From Bordetella parapertussis (GTDB lineage Bacteria; Pseudomonadota; Gammaproteobacteria; Burkholderiales; Burkholderiaceae_C), in NCBI GenBank assembly GCA_945878065.1, contig CAMDXA010000042.1, forward strand, positions 1 to 8,734: 8,734 nucleotides of DNA, given 5' to 3'. The translations under genes and the position numbers were made by a program. Shown here one piece after another: positions 1 through 7,599 of this stretch (position 1 is its first letter; each line of letters begins with the position of its first letter). The notes under the pieces are model-generated. The model searched no databases. It saw nothing but the letters and a program-made list of their open reading frames with translations, and was not told the DNA's origin.

Positions 1-33
1 TGAGTCAAACCGCCGGATACAGGGTGATTCGTT

Positions 34-39
34 TATGAT
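34..39 (+). promoter_or_regulatory. Possible -10 element upstream of fimV
   Basis: TATGAT differs from the sigma-70 consensus TATAAT by one base and lies 27 nt before the fimV start. No good -35 hexamer is visible at 16-18 nt upstream. The first 66 nt hold no gene that can be recognised; the window may open just after, or within the last bases of, an upstream gene. Weak call based on one hexamer. Confidence 0.25.
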
Positions 40-66
40 CCAGCCTCCTAAGACACTAGAGAATTT

Positions 67-1812
67 GTGCGTATGTCTCTGTCGTTGAACCACTTTATCC
101 GTTTTGGCTTTACCTTCGTTGGGTTTTTTCTGACCGCCAGCGCTTGGGCGCTACAAATCAGTCAACCGTTGTTGATGTCGAGGTTGGGCGAACCGCTCAA
201 ATTGCAATTCATCGTGAATGAAGTCTCCGAGGCTGAGCAGCAATTGCTGACCATCTCTGTGGCTGAGCCCAAGGTCTATGAAAGCACGCAAATCAAGCGG
301 ATGAGTGGTTTAGACGGCATCACGTTCGAGATCAGCAAACAAGCCAATGGCGATTATTTGGTAACAGCCAACGGCAGCCGGCCCATGGTGGACGAACGCG
401 CAGACCTGATCATCGATTTTGATTGGGCCACCGGGCGGCGGTTTATGAATATCAGCCTGGACATTCAAAGCGCGCCCCTAGAAGCCGCCAGCATGGCCAC
501 CACCGCGCCGGCCCAAGCTGCCAACCAGCCCTTGGGACCAGCACCCAACCAAGACGCTCCAGTCGCCGCGCTTGCTCCAACACAAGCCATGGCCCCGGCA
601 GAAGCCCCGGCCACAGCACAAGCCCCGGTGGACGCACCACCGCCACCCGCTGACGCAGCCCCGGACCCAACCACCAGCAGCGAAACTGAGAACAAGGCCC
701 CCGCACCTGAATCCGCAGTGGCACAAGAACCAGCCACTGCGGTGGCTGCTTCGAATTCGATTGAAGTGCAAAAAGGCGACACCGCCAGCAAACTCTTGGC
801 TGGCTGGGCTGGCGCCGAGATCTCGCTAGACCAGTTGCTGCTGGCCATGCTGCAACAAAACCCCAAGGCATTTGTTGACAACAATGTCAATCGGCTCAAG
901 ACGGGCGCACTGATCACTCTGCCTTCGCCAGCTGATGCGGCAGCGTTTGACCGAAAAGAAGCGCGGGACAACATCCGTTTGCAAGCCGCCGATTTCCAAG
1001 CCTACCGCGCCTCGCTGGGCTCAAGTGCACCGGTTGCCAAACAAACCACGGGCAGCCAACGCGAAAGCAGCGGCAAACTCAAGGCGGATATGGCCGCGCC
1101 AGCCAACACACCGGCAGACCAATTGACCCTGAGCAAGCCCAGCGACAGCGAAGCAGAAAAACTCAGCAAACAACTTCAGGACGAAGAAAACGCCAAGCAA
1201 GCCAAAGAAGTCAGCGACAACCTCAGCCAATTGGGCGAACTGTCGCAAGCAGCTTCCACATTCAGCCAAGGCTTTGTCGGGCGTTTCCCCGCTTTAAGCG
1301 CCAGTTACCAGCAAGGCATGGTGTGGGCCCAGCAACATGTGTTTGAACTGATCGCTGGTGCGGCTTTGCTCGCTGCGTTTTTGGTCAGTTTTTCATTGAT
1401 GCGCGATGGACGCCATCGGGCCGGCAATGCACACCATGAAAACGATGACGATGCTTCGGACCACACGCCATCCGGCTTTAGCGCATCGGACGATGACTCG
1501 GCCCAGAAAAGTCTGCATTTGCCTGCTGAATTGAACCTTGATTTAGATGACATGCCAGACAAACACGCCTCTCATGCTCCGCAAGGCCAGGCACCGGCTG
1601 AAAAAATAGACCTGCCCGCTTTTCCCGTTGACAGCACGCCTACCGTGATCGACCATGGGGAAGACCCATTTGTGATGCGACTCGAATTGGCCGAAGAATT
1701 GTGGAAGCTGGGCCAAAAACAAACCGCGCTGGCGCTGGCGCAAGAAGTCGCCGACCAAACCCACGGCGAGACCCGCGAGTTGGCGCAGCGCTGGTTAAAC
1801 GAACACACTTGA
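67..1812 (+). CDS. fimV: FimV-like pilus assembly / polarity protein
   Basis: 581 residues. FimV-family proteins are inner-membrane proteins that bind peptidoglycan and help place or assemble type IV pili and polar machinery. The order seen is: signal peptide with h-region at residues 10-24 and a likely cut after ASAWA (28/29); a beta-rich N-terminal domain to about 137, starting LQISQPLLMSRLGEPLK, typical of FimV; an Ala/Pro-rich linker about 138-222; a LysM-like segment 231-287 (from SIEVQKGDTASKLL to ALITLPSP); a Glu/Lys/Gln-rich probable coiled coil about 359-398; one transmembrane helix about 425-445; an acidic Asp-rich cytoplasmic stretch; and a FimV C-terminal helical domain about 533-580 (DPFVMRLELAEELWKLGQKQ). 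The protein is short beside Pseudomonas FimV (over 900 residues), mainly in the acidic cytoplasmic region. The start is GTG at 67 with AGAGAA at 58-63; an in-frame ATG at 73 is nearly as good. truA begins 5 nt after the stop. Confidence 0.88.
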   Translation: MRMSLSLNHFIRFGFTFVGFFLTASAWALQISQPLLMSRLGEPLKLQFIVNEVSEAEQQLLTISVAEPKVYESTQIKRMSGLDGITFEISKQANGDYLVTANGSRPMVDERADLIIDFDWATGRRFMNISLDIQSAPLEAASMATTAPAQAANQPLGPAPNQDAPVAALAPTQAMAPAEAPATAQAPVDAPPPPADAAPDPTTSSETENKAPAPESAVAQEPATAVAASNSIEVQKGDTASKLLAGWAGAEISLDQLLLAMLQQNPKAFVDNNVNRLKTGALITLPSPADAAAFDRKEARDNIRLQAADFQAYRASLGSSAPVAKQTTGSQRESSGKLKADMAAPANTPADQLTLSKPSDSEAEKLSKQLQDEENAKQAKEVSDNLSQLGELSQAASTFSQGFVGRFPALSASYQQGMVWAQQHVFELIAGAALLAAFLVSFSLMRDGRHRAGNAHHENDDDASDHTPSGFSASDDDSAQKSLHLPAELNLDLDDMPDKHASHAPQGQAPAEKIDLPAFPVDSTPTVIDHGEDPFVMRLELAEELWKLGQKQTALALAQEVADQTHGETRELAQRWLNEHT

Positions 1813-1817
1813 GCGCC

Positions 1818-2627
1818 ATGCGAATCGCACTCGGCCTGACTTATTCAGGTCAGAGTTACGAGGGTTGGCAAAGCCAAGCCTCGGGCAAAACGGTCCAAGA
1901 CCATCTGGAAAAAGCCTTGGCCACATTCACCGGTCACCCGGTCAGCACTTTGTGCGCGGGGCGCACCGACAGCGGTGTTCACGGCTTGCAGCAAGTGGTG
2001 CATTTCGACACATCTCTTGAACGCGACATGTCGTCTTGGGTGCGCGGCACCAACACCTATTTACCTGCTGACATTGCGGTGCAATGGGCGCAAACGGTGC
2101 CCCATGATTTCCATTGCCGTGCCAGCGCCATTGCCCGCCGCTATATATATTTATGTCTGGAATCCCCGGTGCGCCCCAGCCTGGAGGCCGGACGTGTCGG
2201 CTGGGTGTTCAGACCCATGCAACTGCAACACATGCAAGAGGCCGTGCAATATTTGATAGGCGAACACGATTTCACCTCGTTTCGCGCGTCAAGCTGCCAA
2301 GCATTGAGCCCGGTGAAAACCTTGCACCGCATACATATTCAACGCATCGGTCAAAGCAGTGACAGCGCGTATTGGCGGTTTGATTTTGCGGGCAATGCGT
2401 TTTTGCACCACATGATCCGCAACCTGATGGGTTGCTTTGTCGCCATCGGTCAAGGCGCTAAACCACCCGAGTGGATGGGCGAGGTGCTGGCCGCGCGCGA
2501 CCGCAAAGCGGCGGCACCGACCTTCGCGCCCGATGGTTTGTACTTTGCCGGCCCGGTGTACGACCCGAAATGGGGATTGCCGCCCGACCCGCCGTCATAT
2601 GATTGGCTGCCAGGCCATTCCCCATGA
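1818..2627 (+). CDS. truA: tRNA pseudouridine(38-40) synthase TruA
   Basis: 269 residues, the usual TruA length. The enzyme converts uridines 38, 39 and 40 in the anticodon stem-loop of many tRNAs to pseudouridine, in the cytoplasm and without cofactor. The N terminus MRIALGLTYSGQSYEGWQ is the family opening. The catalytic aspartate is D51 in AGRTDSGVHG, matching Asp60 of the E. coli enzyme. RRYIYL, FTSFRASSCQ and FLHHMIRNLMGCFVAIGQG are the conserved later blocks. The reading frame stays open upstream to 1701, but the ATG at 1818 fits the family start and lies 5 nt after the fimV stop. Its stop codon overlaps the trpF start in ATGA, so truA and trpF are probably translationally coupled. The link to tryptophan genes is positional; the functions are unrelated. 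Confidence 0.96.
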   Translation: MRIALGLTYSGQSYEGWQSQASGKTVQDHLEKALATFTGHPVSTLCAGRTDSGVHGLQQVVHFDTSLERDMSSWVRGTNTYLPADIAVQWAQTVPHDFHCRASAIARRYIYLCLESPVRPSLEAGRVGWVFRPMQLQHMQEAVQYLIGEHDFTSFRASSCQALSPVKTLHRIHIQRIGQSSDSAYWRFDFAGNAFLHHMIRNLMGCFVAIGQGAKPPEWMGEVLAARDRKAAAPTFAPDGLYFAGPVYDPKWGLPPDPPSYDWLPGHSP

Positions 2628-3298
2628 ACCAGATACCCATCAAAATTTGCGGACTCACCCGCGAGCAGGACGTGCAAGCCGCCGTCGATGCAGGCGCCAA
2701 CGCCATCGGCTTTGTGCTGTACCCGCCTACACCGCGATACGTCTCGCCCGAACGCGCAGCAGCTCTGGCAACCTTGTTGCCCGCCTTTGTCACCCCTGTT
2801 TTGTTGTTTGTGAATGCCAGCTTGGAGGACATCGCGCATGCCGCCGCGCTGGTGCCGGGTGCTTGCTTGCAATTCCACGGCGATGAAACCCCCGAATTTT
2901 GCGCAAACACCGCCCAAGCATTGGGCAGACGCTGGCTGCGCGTGGCCCGCATCCCACAGGAAACCCCTGAAGGCGGGCTGCCGTTTGACCTCGTAAACTA
3001 CGCATCCCTTTACCCACAAGCCGATGCGCTGTTGCTAGACACTTTTGTCGATGCTTACGGCGGCAGCGGTCACAGATTCAATTGGTCACAGCTTCCAACA
3101 AACGTCAATGCTCACCTCGTTTTGTCTGGTGGACTCACACCTGCAAACGTGGCCGATGGCATTCGCGCCGTACACCGGTGCGGTTTGTCGTTGGCGGTTG
3201 ACGTCAGCTCGGGCGTAGAAAGCGCCAAGGGCATCAAAGACCCAGACAAAATACGCGCCTTCGTGGCAGCCGTGCGCAGCACGACGCTCGCCGATTGA
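2624..3298 (+). CDS. trpF: Phosphoribosylanthranilate isomerase TrpF
   Basis: 224 residues, normal for a monofunctional TrpF. It performs the Amadori rearrangement of N-(5-phosphoribosyl)anthranilate to CdRP, the third step from chorismate to tryptophan. The (beta/alpha)8 barrel motifs are visible: KICG with catalytic general base C9, LLLDT with general acid D139, GGSG just after it, LSGGL with S168-G170, and the phosphate-binding DVSSGVES at 193-200. The start overlaps the truA stop (ATGA at 2624-2627), with a modest AGG about 10 nt upstream inside truA. It is a stand-alone gene, not fused to trpC as in enterobacteria, and is followed by trpB and trpA as is usual in betaproteobacteria. Confidence 0.96.
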   Translation: MNQIPIKICGLTREQDVQAAVDAGANAIGFVLYPPTPRYVSPERAAALATLLPAFVTPVLLFVNASLEDIAHAAALVPGACLQFHGDETPEFCANTAQALGRRWLRVARIPQETPEGGLPFDLVNYASLYPQADALLLDTFVDAYGGSGHRFNWSQLPTNVNAHLVLSGGLTPANVADGIRAVHRCGLSLAVDVSSGVESAKGIKDPDKIRAFVAAVRSTTLAD

Positions 3299-3306
3299 TT
3301 TGTTTA

Positions 3307-3321
3307 GCAGCCTCTCGCTGC
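3307..3321 (+). other. Small hairpin between trpF and trpB
   Basis: GCAGC (3307-3311) pairs with GCTGC (3317-3321) across a 5-nt loop, in the 42-nt trpF-trpB spacer. It is followed by ATGTTTAAT, which is too poor in T to call an intrinsic terminator. A 5-bp stem can arise by chance. If real it might stabilise the downstream mRNA end or tune readthrough. Confidence 0.22.
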
Positions 3322-3340
3322 ATGTTTAATGAGATACACC

Positions 3341-4624
3341 ATGTTTGACTACCAGCAACCCGATGCCAGCGGGCACTTTGGCCAATTCGGCGGCAGTTTC
3401 GTCAGCGAAACCCTGACCCACGCGATTGAAGAATTGAAAGAGGCCTACGCGAAGTACCAGCATGAGCCTGCGTTCGTGGCCGAGTTCAAATCTGAACTCG
3501 CGCATTTTGTCGGTCGCCCTTCCCCCATCTATCACGCAGCCCGCATGAGCCGCGAAATGGGCGGCGCACAGATTTACCTGAAGCGCGAAGACTTGAACCA
3601 CACCGGCGCGCACAAGATCAACAACACCATCGGCCAAGCCATGTTGGCCAAACGCATGGGCAAGCCGCGCGTCATCGCCGAAACCGGCGCGGGACAACAC
3701 GGTGTGGCCACCGCCACGATTTGCGCACGCTACGGTTTGGAATGCGTGGTGTACATGGGCAGCGAAGACGTGAAGCGCCAAAGCCCGAACGTCTACCGCA
3801 TGAAACTGCTGGGCGCGACCGTGGTGCCGGTCGAATCCGGCAGCCGTACTTTGAAAGACGCATTGAACGAAGCACTGCGCGACTGGGTGACGAACGTGGA
3901 AAACACTTTCTACATCATCGGCACTGTCGCCGGACCGCACCCCTACCCGATGATGGTGCGCGATTTCCAAAGCGTGATCGGTGAAGAATGCATTCAACAA
4001 ATGCCCGGCATGCACTTGGGCAACCAACCCGACGCGGTGCTGGCCTGTGTGGGCGGTGGCTCGAATGCCATGGGCATTTTTTACCCTTACATCCCGTTTG
4101 AAAAAACGCGCCTCATCGGCATTGAAGCTGCCGGTGAAGGCATGGAAACCGGCAAGCATTCGGCCTCGCTGCAACGTGGTGTACCCGGCGTGTTGCACGG
4201 CAACCGCACTTATGTGTTGCAAGACGCGAACGGACAAATCACCGAAACCCACAGCGTGAGCGCCGGTCTGGACTACCCCGGCGTTGGCCCCGAGCATGCG
4301 TTTTTGAAAGACATAGGCCGCGCTGAATATGTCGGCATCACCGACCAAGAAGCCTTAACCGCGTTTCACTATTTGTGCCGCACCGAAGGCATTATTCCAG
4401 CGCTCGAATCCAGCCACGCGGTCGCACACGCGATGAAACTCGCCAAGACCATGACACCGCAACAATCTATTTTGGTGAACCTGTCCGGTCGCGGCGACAA
4501 AGACATTGGCACGGTGGCTGATTTGTCCAATGCCGATTTCTTCTGCCGCCCGAGTTGCCAAGGCCAATCGGTCAAAGGCGAACAAGCCATCTCACTGGCC
4601 GCATTGAACGGAGTCAAAGCATGA
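3341..4624 (+). CDS. trpB: Tryptophan synthase beta chain TrpB
   Basis: 427 residues from the chosen start. TrpB is the PLP enzyme that joins indole, channelled from TrpA, to serine to make tryptophan; it works as an alpha2-beta2 complex. The Schiff-base lysine is K92 in [10 protein letters not shown]. The phosphate-binding loop is GGGSNAMG from G238. The opening block [15 protein letters not shown] and the late block [13 protein letters not shown] are typical. It is somewhat longer than the roughly 400 residues of enteric TrpB because of a C-terminal tail of about 25 residues. Two starts compete: ATG at 3329 (MRYTMFDY) and ATG at 3341 (MFDYQQPD). I prefer 3341 because TGAGAT lies 5-10 nt before it and the family starts close to that point, while 3329 has no Shine-Dalgarno-like sequence. 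Its stop overlaps the trpA start. Confidence 0.96.
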   Translation: MFDYQQPDASGHFGQFGGSFVSETLTHAIEELKEAYAKYQHEPAFVAEFKSELAHFVGRPSPIYHAARMSREMGGAQIYLKREDLNHTGAHKINNTIGQAMLAKRMGKPRVIAETGAGQHGVATATICARYGLECVVYMGSEDVKRQSPNVYRMKLLGATVVPVESGSRTLKDALNEALRDWVTNVENTFYIIGTVAGPHPYPMMVRDFQSVIGEECIQQMPGMHLGNQPDAVLACVGGGSNAMGIFYPYIPFEKTRLIGIEAAGEGMETGKHSASLQRGVPGVLHGNRTYVLQDANGQITETHSVSAGLDYPGVGPEHAFLKDIGRAEYVGITDQEALTAFHYLCRTEGIIPALESSHAVAHAMKLAKTMTPQQSILVNLSGRGDKDIGTVADLSNADFFCRPSCQGQSVKGEQAISLAALNGVKA

Positions 4625-5430
4625 GCCGCATCACCACCACCATGAACGCACTCAATGCCCAAAGCCGCAAAGCGCTGATTCCTTATTTGATGGCCGGCTT
4701 TCCCGAACCCTCACACACTTTGTCATTGATGCATGCACTGGTGCAAGGCGGCGCTGACATCATTGAGCTGGGTGTGCCTTTCAGCGACCCGATGGCCGAC
4801 GGTCCGGTGATTCAAAAAGCCGGTGAAGCCGCGCTGCGTCATGGCGTGGGCATGGGCGAAGTGCTGGCCATGGTGCGCGAGTTCCGCACCACTGACAAAA
4901 CCACTCCTGTCGTATTGATGGGCTACGCCAACCCGGTAGAAAACTACAACCATCTCCACGGCGTTGACAGCTTTGTCAAAGACGCGGCCGCCGCTGGTGT
5001 CGACGGCGTGTTGGTGGTGGACTACCCGCCTGAAGAATGTGTGGACTTTGCTGCTGCATTGCGTGCCCACCACATGGATTTGATTTTCCTGCTGGCCCCC
5101 ACCAGCACCGACAAACGCATGCAGCAAGTGGCTGAAGTCGCCAGCGGTTATGTGTATTACGTGTCGCTCAAAGGTGTGACCGGCTCCGGCGCATTGGACA
5201 CCGATGAAGTTGAGGCCATGCTGCCGCGTATTCGCAAACACGTGCACATTCCGGTTGGCGTGGGTTTCGGCATACGTGATGCAGCCACGGCACAAACCAT
5301 AGGCAAAGTGGCTGACGCGGTGGTGATTGGCAGCAAACTGCTGCAACTCATCGAAGCCGCACCTGCAGGCAAAGCCGCCGATGAAGCGCGTTTGTTCATG
5401 CACGGCATACGCCAAGCCTTGGACGCATAA
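4621..5430 (+). CDS. trpA: Tryptophan synthase alpha chain TrpA
   Basis: 269 residues, essentially the E. coli length. It cleaves indole-3-glycerol phosphate to indole and glyceraldehyde 3-phosphate, and passes indole through a tunnel to TrpB. Both catalytic residues are present at the canonical numbers: E49 in [11 protein letters not shown] and D60 in MADGPVIQ. Other family blocks are [40 protein letters not shown] and GVGFGIRDA. The start overlaps the trpB stop (ATGA 4621-4624) and has a good CGGAG Shine-Dalgarno at 4609-4613 inside trpB, so translation is probably coupled, which suits a 1:1 complex. The frame stays open upstream to 4555, but that would add non-family residues overlapping trpB. 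Confidence 0.97.
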   Translation: MSRITTTMNALNAQSRKALIPYLMAGFPEPSHTLSLMHALVQGGADIIELGVPFSDPMADGPVIQKAGEAALRHGVGMGEVLAMVREFRTTDKTTPVVLMGYANPVENYNHLHGVDSFVKDAAAAGVDGVLVVDYPPEECVDFAAALRAHHMDLIFLLAPTSTDKRMQQVAEVASGYVYYVSLKGVTGSGALDTDEVEAMLPRIRKHVHIPVGVGFGIRDAATAQTIGKVADAVVIGSKLLQLIEAAPAGKAADEARLFMHGIRQALDA

Positions 5431-5452
5431 TCACTTTTTCAGGAGTTGAAAT

Positions 5453-6325
5453 ATGAGTTGGCTTGAAAAACTGCTTCCTTCCAAAATTCAGCACACCGAT
5501 CCCGCTGACCGGCGCAGCATTCCCGAAGGCTTGTGGGTCAAATGCCCGAGTTGTGAAACCGTTCTCTACAAAAAAGATTTGGAAGAAAACCAAAACGTCT
5601 GCCCCAAGTGCAGTCACCACCACCGCATCGGTGCGCGTGCCAGACTTGACGCATTTCTGGATGCAGAAGGCCGCTATGAAATCGGGCAAGAAGTCTTGCC
5701 GATGGACCCGCTCAAATTCAAAGACAGTCGCAAATACCCCGAGCGCTTAAAAGAAGCCTTGGAGAACACCGGTGAGACCGATGCGCTGGTGGTCATGGGC
5801 GGCTCGGTGCACAGCATCAACCTGGTGGTCGCCTGCTTTGAGTTTGACTTCATGGGCGGCTCTATGGGATCGGTGGTCGGCGAGCGTTTTGTGCGCGGCG
5901 TGCACACCGCCATCGAACAAAAAGTACCGTTCGTTTGCTTTACCGCCACGGGTGGCGCACGCATGCAAGAGGGTTTGTTGTCGCTGATGCAAATGGCCAA
6001 AACCAATGCCTCGCTGACCCGCTTGGCGCAAAAAGGTTTGCCCTACATCAGTGTGCTGACCGACCCGACCATGGGCGGCGTGTCAGCAGGTTTCGCCTTC
6101 ATGGGAGATGTGGTGATCGCCGAGCCCAAAGCGCTGATTGGCTTTGCCGGGCCGCGTGTGATTGAAAGCACCGTGCGCGTGACTTTGCCAGAAGGTTTTC
6201 AACGCTCAGAATTTTTGATGGAAAAAGGCGCGCTCGACATGATTTGCGACCGCCGTGATTTACGCAAAATCATTGCCAATACATTGGCCATGCTGACCCG
6301 CCAATCGGCGGATTCGGTCAGCTGA
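5453..6325 (+). CDS. accD: Acetyl-CoA carboxylase carboxyltransferase subunit beta AccD
   Basis: 290 residues, a standard length. With AccA it forms the carboxyltransferase that moves CO2 from carboxybiotin (on AccB) to acetyl-CoA, giving malonyl-CoA for fatty acid synthesis. The N-terminal four-cysteine zinc finger is intact: C31-x2-C34 and C50-x2-C53. The crotonase-fold substrate-binding segments are visible: [11 protein letters not shown] at 164-174 and [12 protein letters not shown] from 204. A strong Shine-Dalgarno AGGAGTTGA (5441-5449) lies just before the ATG and 22 nt after trpA, so accD can be translated on its own while sharing the trp transcript. In most betaproteobacteria folC follows accD; here it does not. 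Confidence 0.97.
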   Translation: MSWLEKLLPSKIQHTDPADRRSIPEGLWVKCPSCETVLYKKDLEENQNVCPKCSHHHRIGARARLDAFLDAEGRYEIGQEVLPMDPLKFKDSRKYPERLKEALENTGETDALVVMGGSVHSINLVVACFEFDFMGGSMGSVVGERFVRGVHTAIEQKVPFVCFTATGGARMQEGLLSLMQMAKTNASLTRLAQKGLPYISVLTDPTMGGVSAGFAFMGDVVIAEPKALIGFAGPRVIESTVRVTLPEGFQRSEFLMEKGALDMICDRRDLRKIIANTLAMLTRQSADSVS

Positions 6326-6336
6326 ACTGCGCTCAT

Positions 6337-6352
6337 GCCGCCTATGTGCGGC
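6337..6352 (+). terminator. Weak hairpin after accD
   Basis: GCCGC (6337-6341) pairs with GCGGC (6348-6352) across a 6-nt loop, starting 11 nt after the accD stop. The tail is GCCTCATTTCC, which has only three consecutive T, so it would be a poor intrinsic terminator. The position at the end of the operon is the main support. Confidence 0.3.
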
Positions 6353-6357
6353 GCCTC

Positions 6358-6400
6358 ATTTCCTGCAAATTGAAATAAATTTCTTCAATTTGCAGGAAAT
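6358..6400. repeat. Perfect 17-bp inverted repeat upstream of the ATPase gene
   Basis: The left arm ATTTCCTGCAAATTGAA (6358-6374) is the exact reverse complement of the right arm at 6384-6400, separated by a 9-nt loop ATAAATTTC. The outer flanks (C6357 and A6401) do not pair, so the symmetry ends sharply. The element is A+T-rich, unlike the surrounding genes, and ends 17 nt before the ATPase start. It has no T tract on either side, so it is not a normal terminator. It could be an operator for a dimeric regulator, an RNA hairpin, or the end of a small mobile element; the sequence alone does not decide. Only one copy was seen in the window. Confidence 0.93.
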
Positions 6401-6403
6401 AGC

Positions 6404-6409
6404 TATGAT
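6404..6409 (+). promoter_or_regulatory. Possible -10 box giving a near-leaderless ATPase mRNA
   Basis: TATGAT is one mismatch from TATAAT and lies immediately right of the inverted repeat. Transcription from it would begin near 6415-6418, at or almost at the ATPase ATG. The -35 region would fall in the right part of the palindrome's loop and its right arm (for example TTCTTC at 6381-6386), which matches consensus poorly. That layout suits control by a protein bound to the palindrome, but it is an inference. Confidence 0.35.
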
Positions 6410-6417
6410 CAGTCACC

Positions 6418-7599
6418 ATGATCGAACGTCAGATTCAACCCCTTTTAAAACAATTGGCTGGCCAATACCCGGTACTGACTTTGACGGGCCCGCGCCAAAG
6501 TGGAAAAACCACGCTTGCCAAAAGCGTCTTTCCGGACAAGCCTTATGTGTCGCTTGAAGACCCCGACGTTCGACAGTTTGCACAAAACGATCCGCGCGGT
6601 TTTTTGGCAAATTATCCTGATGGCGTCATCCTTGATGAAATACAAAGAGCGCCTCTTTTACCCTCTTACCTGCAAACGCTGGTTGATCAAGCTCCGCAAG
6701 CTGCTCGTTATGTATTGACTGGCAGCCAACAGTTTGAATTGATGACGCAGGTATCGCAATCCTTGGCTGGGCGCACCGCCATACTGCGCTTACTGCCTTT
6801 TACTTTGGCAGAGACACAAACGTTACGCCCGACACCACTGTCTTTGCCGCAAACATTGCTGACAGGTTTTTATCCGCGTATCCATGACCGTCAATTGAAT
6901 CCTTCGCAAGCGCTCGCGGATTACTTTTCGACTTATGTAGAACGTGATTTGCGTCAACTCTCTGCGGTTCATGACTTGCATCGCTTTGAACGTTTTGTCA
7001 GGTTGTGTGCAGGTCGTGCAGGCCAATTGCTCAATCTGAGCAGCCTAGGTAACGACGCAGGCGTATCGCACGCCACAGCCAGCGCTTGGATTGATTTACT
7101 GCAGACGAGTTGTTTGGTTTACTTGCTGCCGCCTTGGCACACCAACACCAGCAAACGACTGGTGAAAGCGCCCAAACTGTATTTTTACGACACCGGGCTG
7201 GCCTGTTGGTTGCTTGGACTGCGAGAACCGCAGCAGGTGCAACGTGACCCGCTGTGGGGAAGTTTGTTTGAAAACATGATCGTCATGGAAGCGCTGAAAG
7301 ACCGCTTCAACCAAGGTGAATCTGCACAGATGTATTTCTACCGCGACTCTGAAGGCCATGAAGTGGATTTGCTATTGCCTACAGGGGGACGCATGCGCGC
7401 TATCGAAATCAAAGCCGGTGCCACCGTGAATCCAGATTACTTCAAAGGGCTGAAGAAATTTGCATCTCAGTATCCGGATGCATGCGATGGCGGGTGCGTG
7501 ATTTATGGCGGCGACCAAAACCAATCGCGCAGTGATTGGCCCGTGTTTAGCTGGAAGACGCTGGCCCATCGGCCCCGGACTCCCCCGGGGCCTGTTTAA
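6418..7599 (+). CDS. AAA-type ATPase with DUF4143 (COG1373-like), function unknown
   Basis: 393 residues, typical of the AAA_14/DUF4143 family, whose cellular role is not established. Walker A is GPRQSGKTT at 24-32, Walker B is VILDEIQR at 70-77, and a sensor-like LTGSQQF sits at 100-106. The middle part resembles a winged helix (about 199-236, LLNLSSLGNDAGVSHATASAW). The C-terminal DUF4143 half carries a PD-(D/E)XK-nuclease-like set: E285 in GSLFEN, D317 in HEVDLLL, and E330-x-K332 in AIEIKAG. An in-frame TGA at 6406-6408 excludes any upstream start, so ATG 6418 (MIERQIQP) is used although no Shine-Dalgarno site precedes it. G+C is low at the 5' end (23 of 60 in 6601-6660, against 38 of 60 in accD 6121-6180). 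The last residues (HRPRTPPGPV) are encoded by a terminator-like hairpin. Probably acquired by transfer. Confidence 0.88.
   Translation: MIERQIQPLLKQLAGQYPVLTLTGPRQSGKTTLAKSVFPDKPYVSLEDPDVRQFAQNDPRGFLANYPDGVILDEIQRAPLLPSYLQTLVDQAPQAARYVLTGSQQFELMTQVSQSLAGRTAILRLLPFTLAETQTLRPTPLSLPQTLLTGFYPRIHDRQLNPSQALADYFSTYVERDLRQLSAVHDLHRFERFVRLCAGRAGQLLNLSSLGNDAGVSHATASAWIDLLQTSCLVYLLPPWHTNTSKRLVKAPKLYFYDTGLACWLLGLREPQQVQRDPLWGSLFENMIVMEALKDRFNQGESAQMYFYRDSEGHEVDLLLPTGGRMRAIEIKAGATVNPDYFKGLKKFASQYPDACDGGCVIYGGDQNQSRSDWPVFSWKTLAHRPRTPPGPV
7571..7597 (+). terminator. Intrinsic terminator inside the 3' end of the ATPase gene
   Basis: GGCCCCGG (7571-7578) pairs perfectly with CCGGGGCC (7585-7592) across a 6-nt loop, followed by TGTTT. 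An 8-bp all-GC stem with a short T-rich tail is a good plus-strand terminator, though the T run is short. It lies within the last codons of the ATPase gene. There is no T run on the opposite side, so it is unlikely to stop minus-strand transcription of the facing gene by the intrinsic route. Confidence 0.62.

Noticed and set aside
1..10. TGAGTCAAAC at the window start also occurs on the minus strand at 7864-7855
   Set aside because: A single shared 10-mer with no matching flanks is within chance expectation for a window this size, and the two places have no common context.
465..974. Antisense open frames across the fimV Ala/Pro linker
   Set aside because: They mirror a low-complexity GC-rich coding stretch (giving Gly/Ala/Ser runs) and show no domain or start signal.
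1701..1817. Longer truA start at 1701
   Set aside because: The 39 extra residues overlap the conserved FimV C-terminal domain and do not resemble TruA; the family start is the ATG at 1818.
2141..2153. A+T-rich run TATATATATTTA inside truA
   Set aside because: It encodes the conserved RRYIYL block of TruA, so it is explained by coding and not by a promoter or repeat.
3326..4348. 340-codon open frame on the minus strand across trpB
   Set aside because: It lies wholly antisense to a clear trpB, its protein is rich in His/Ala/Val with no recognisable domain, and long antisense frames are a known by-product of codon bias in such genes.
4723..5415. 230-codon antisense frame across trpA
   Set aside because: It is a codon-bias shadow of trpA, with no family resemblance.
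6405..6557. 50-codon ORF overlapping the ATPase 5' end
   Set aside because: It has a well-placed AGGA but no recognisable content and is out of frame with a strongly conserved ATPase N terminus; it may not even be transcribed if the TATGAT promoter is used.
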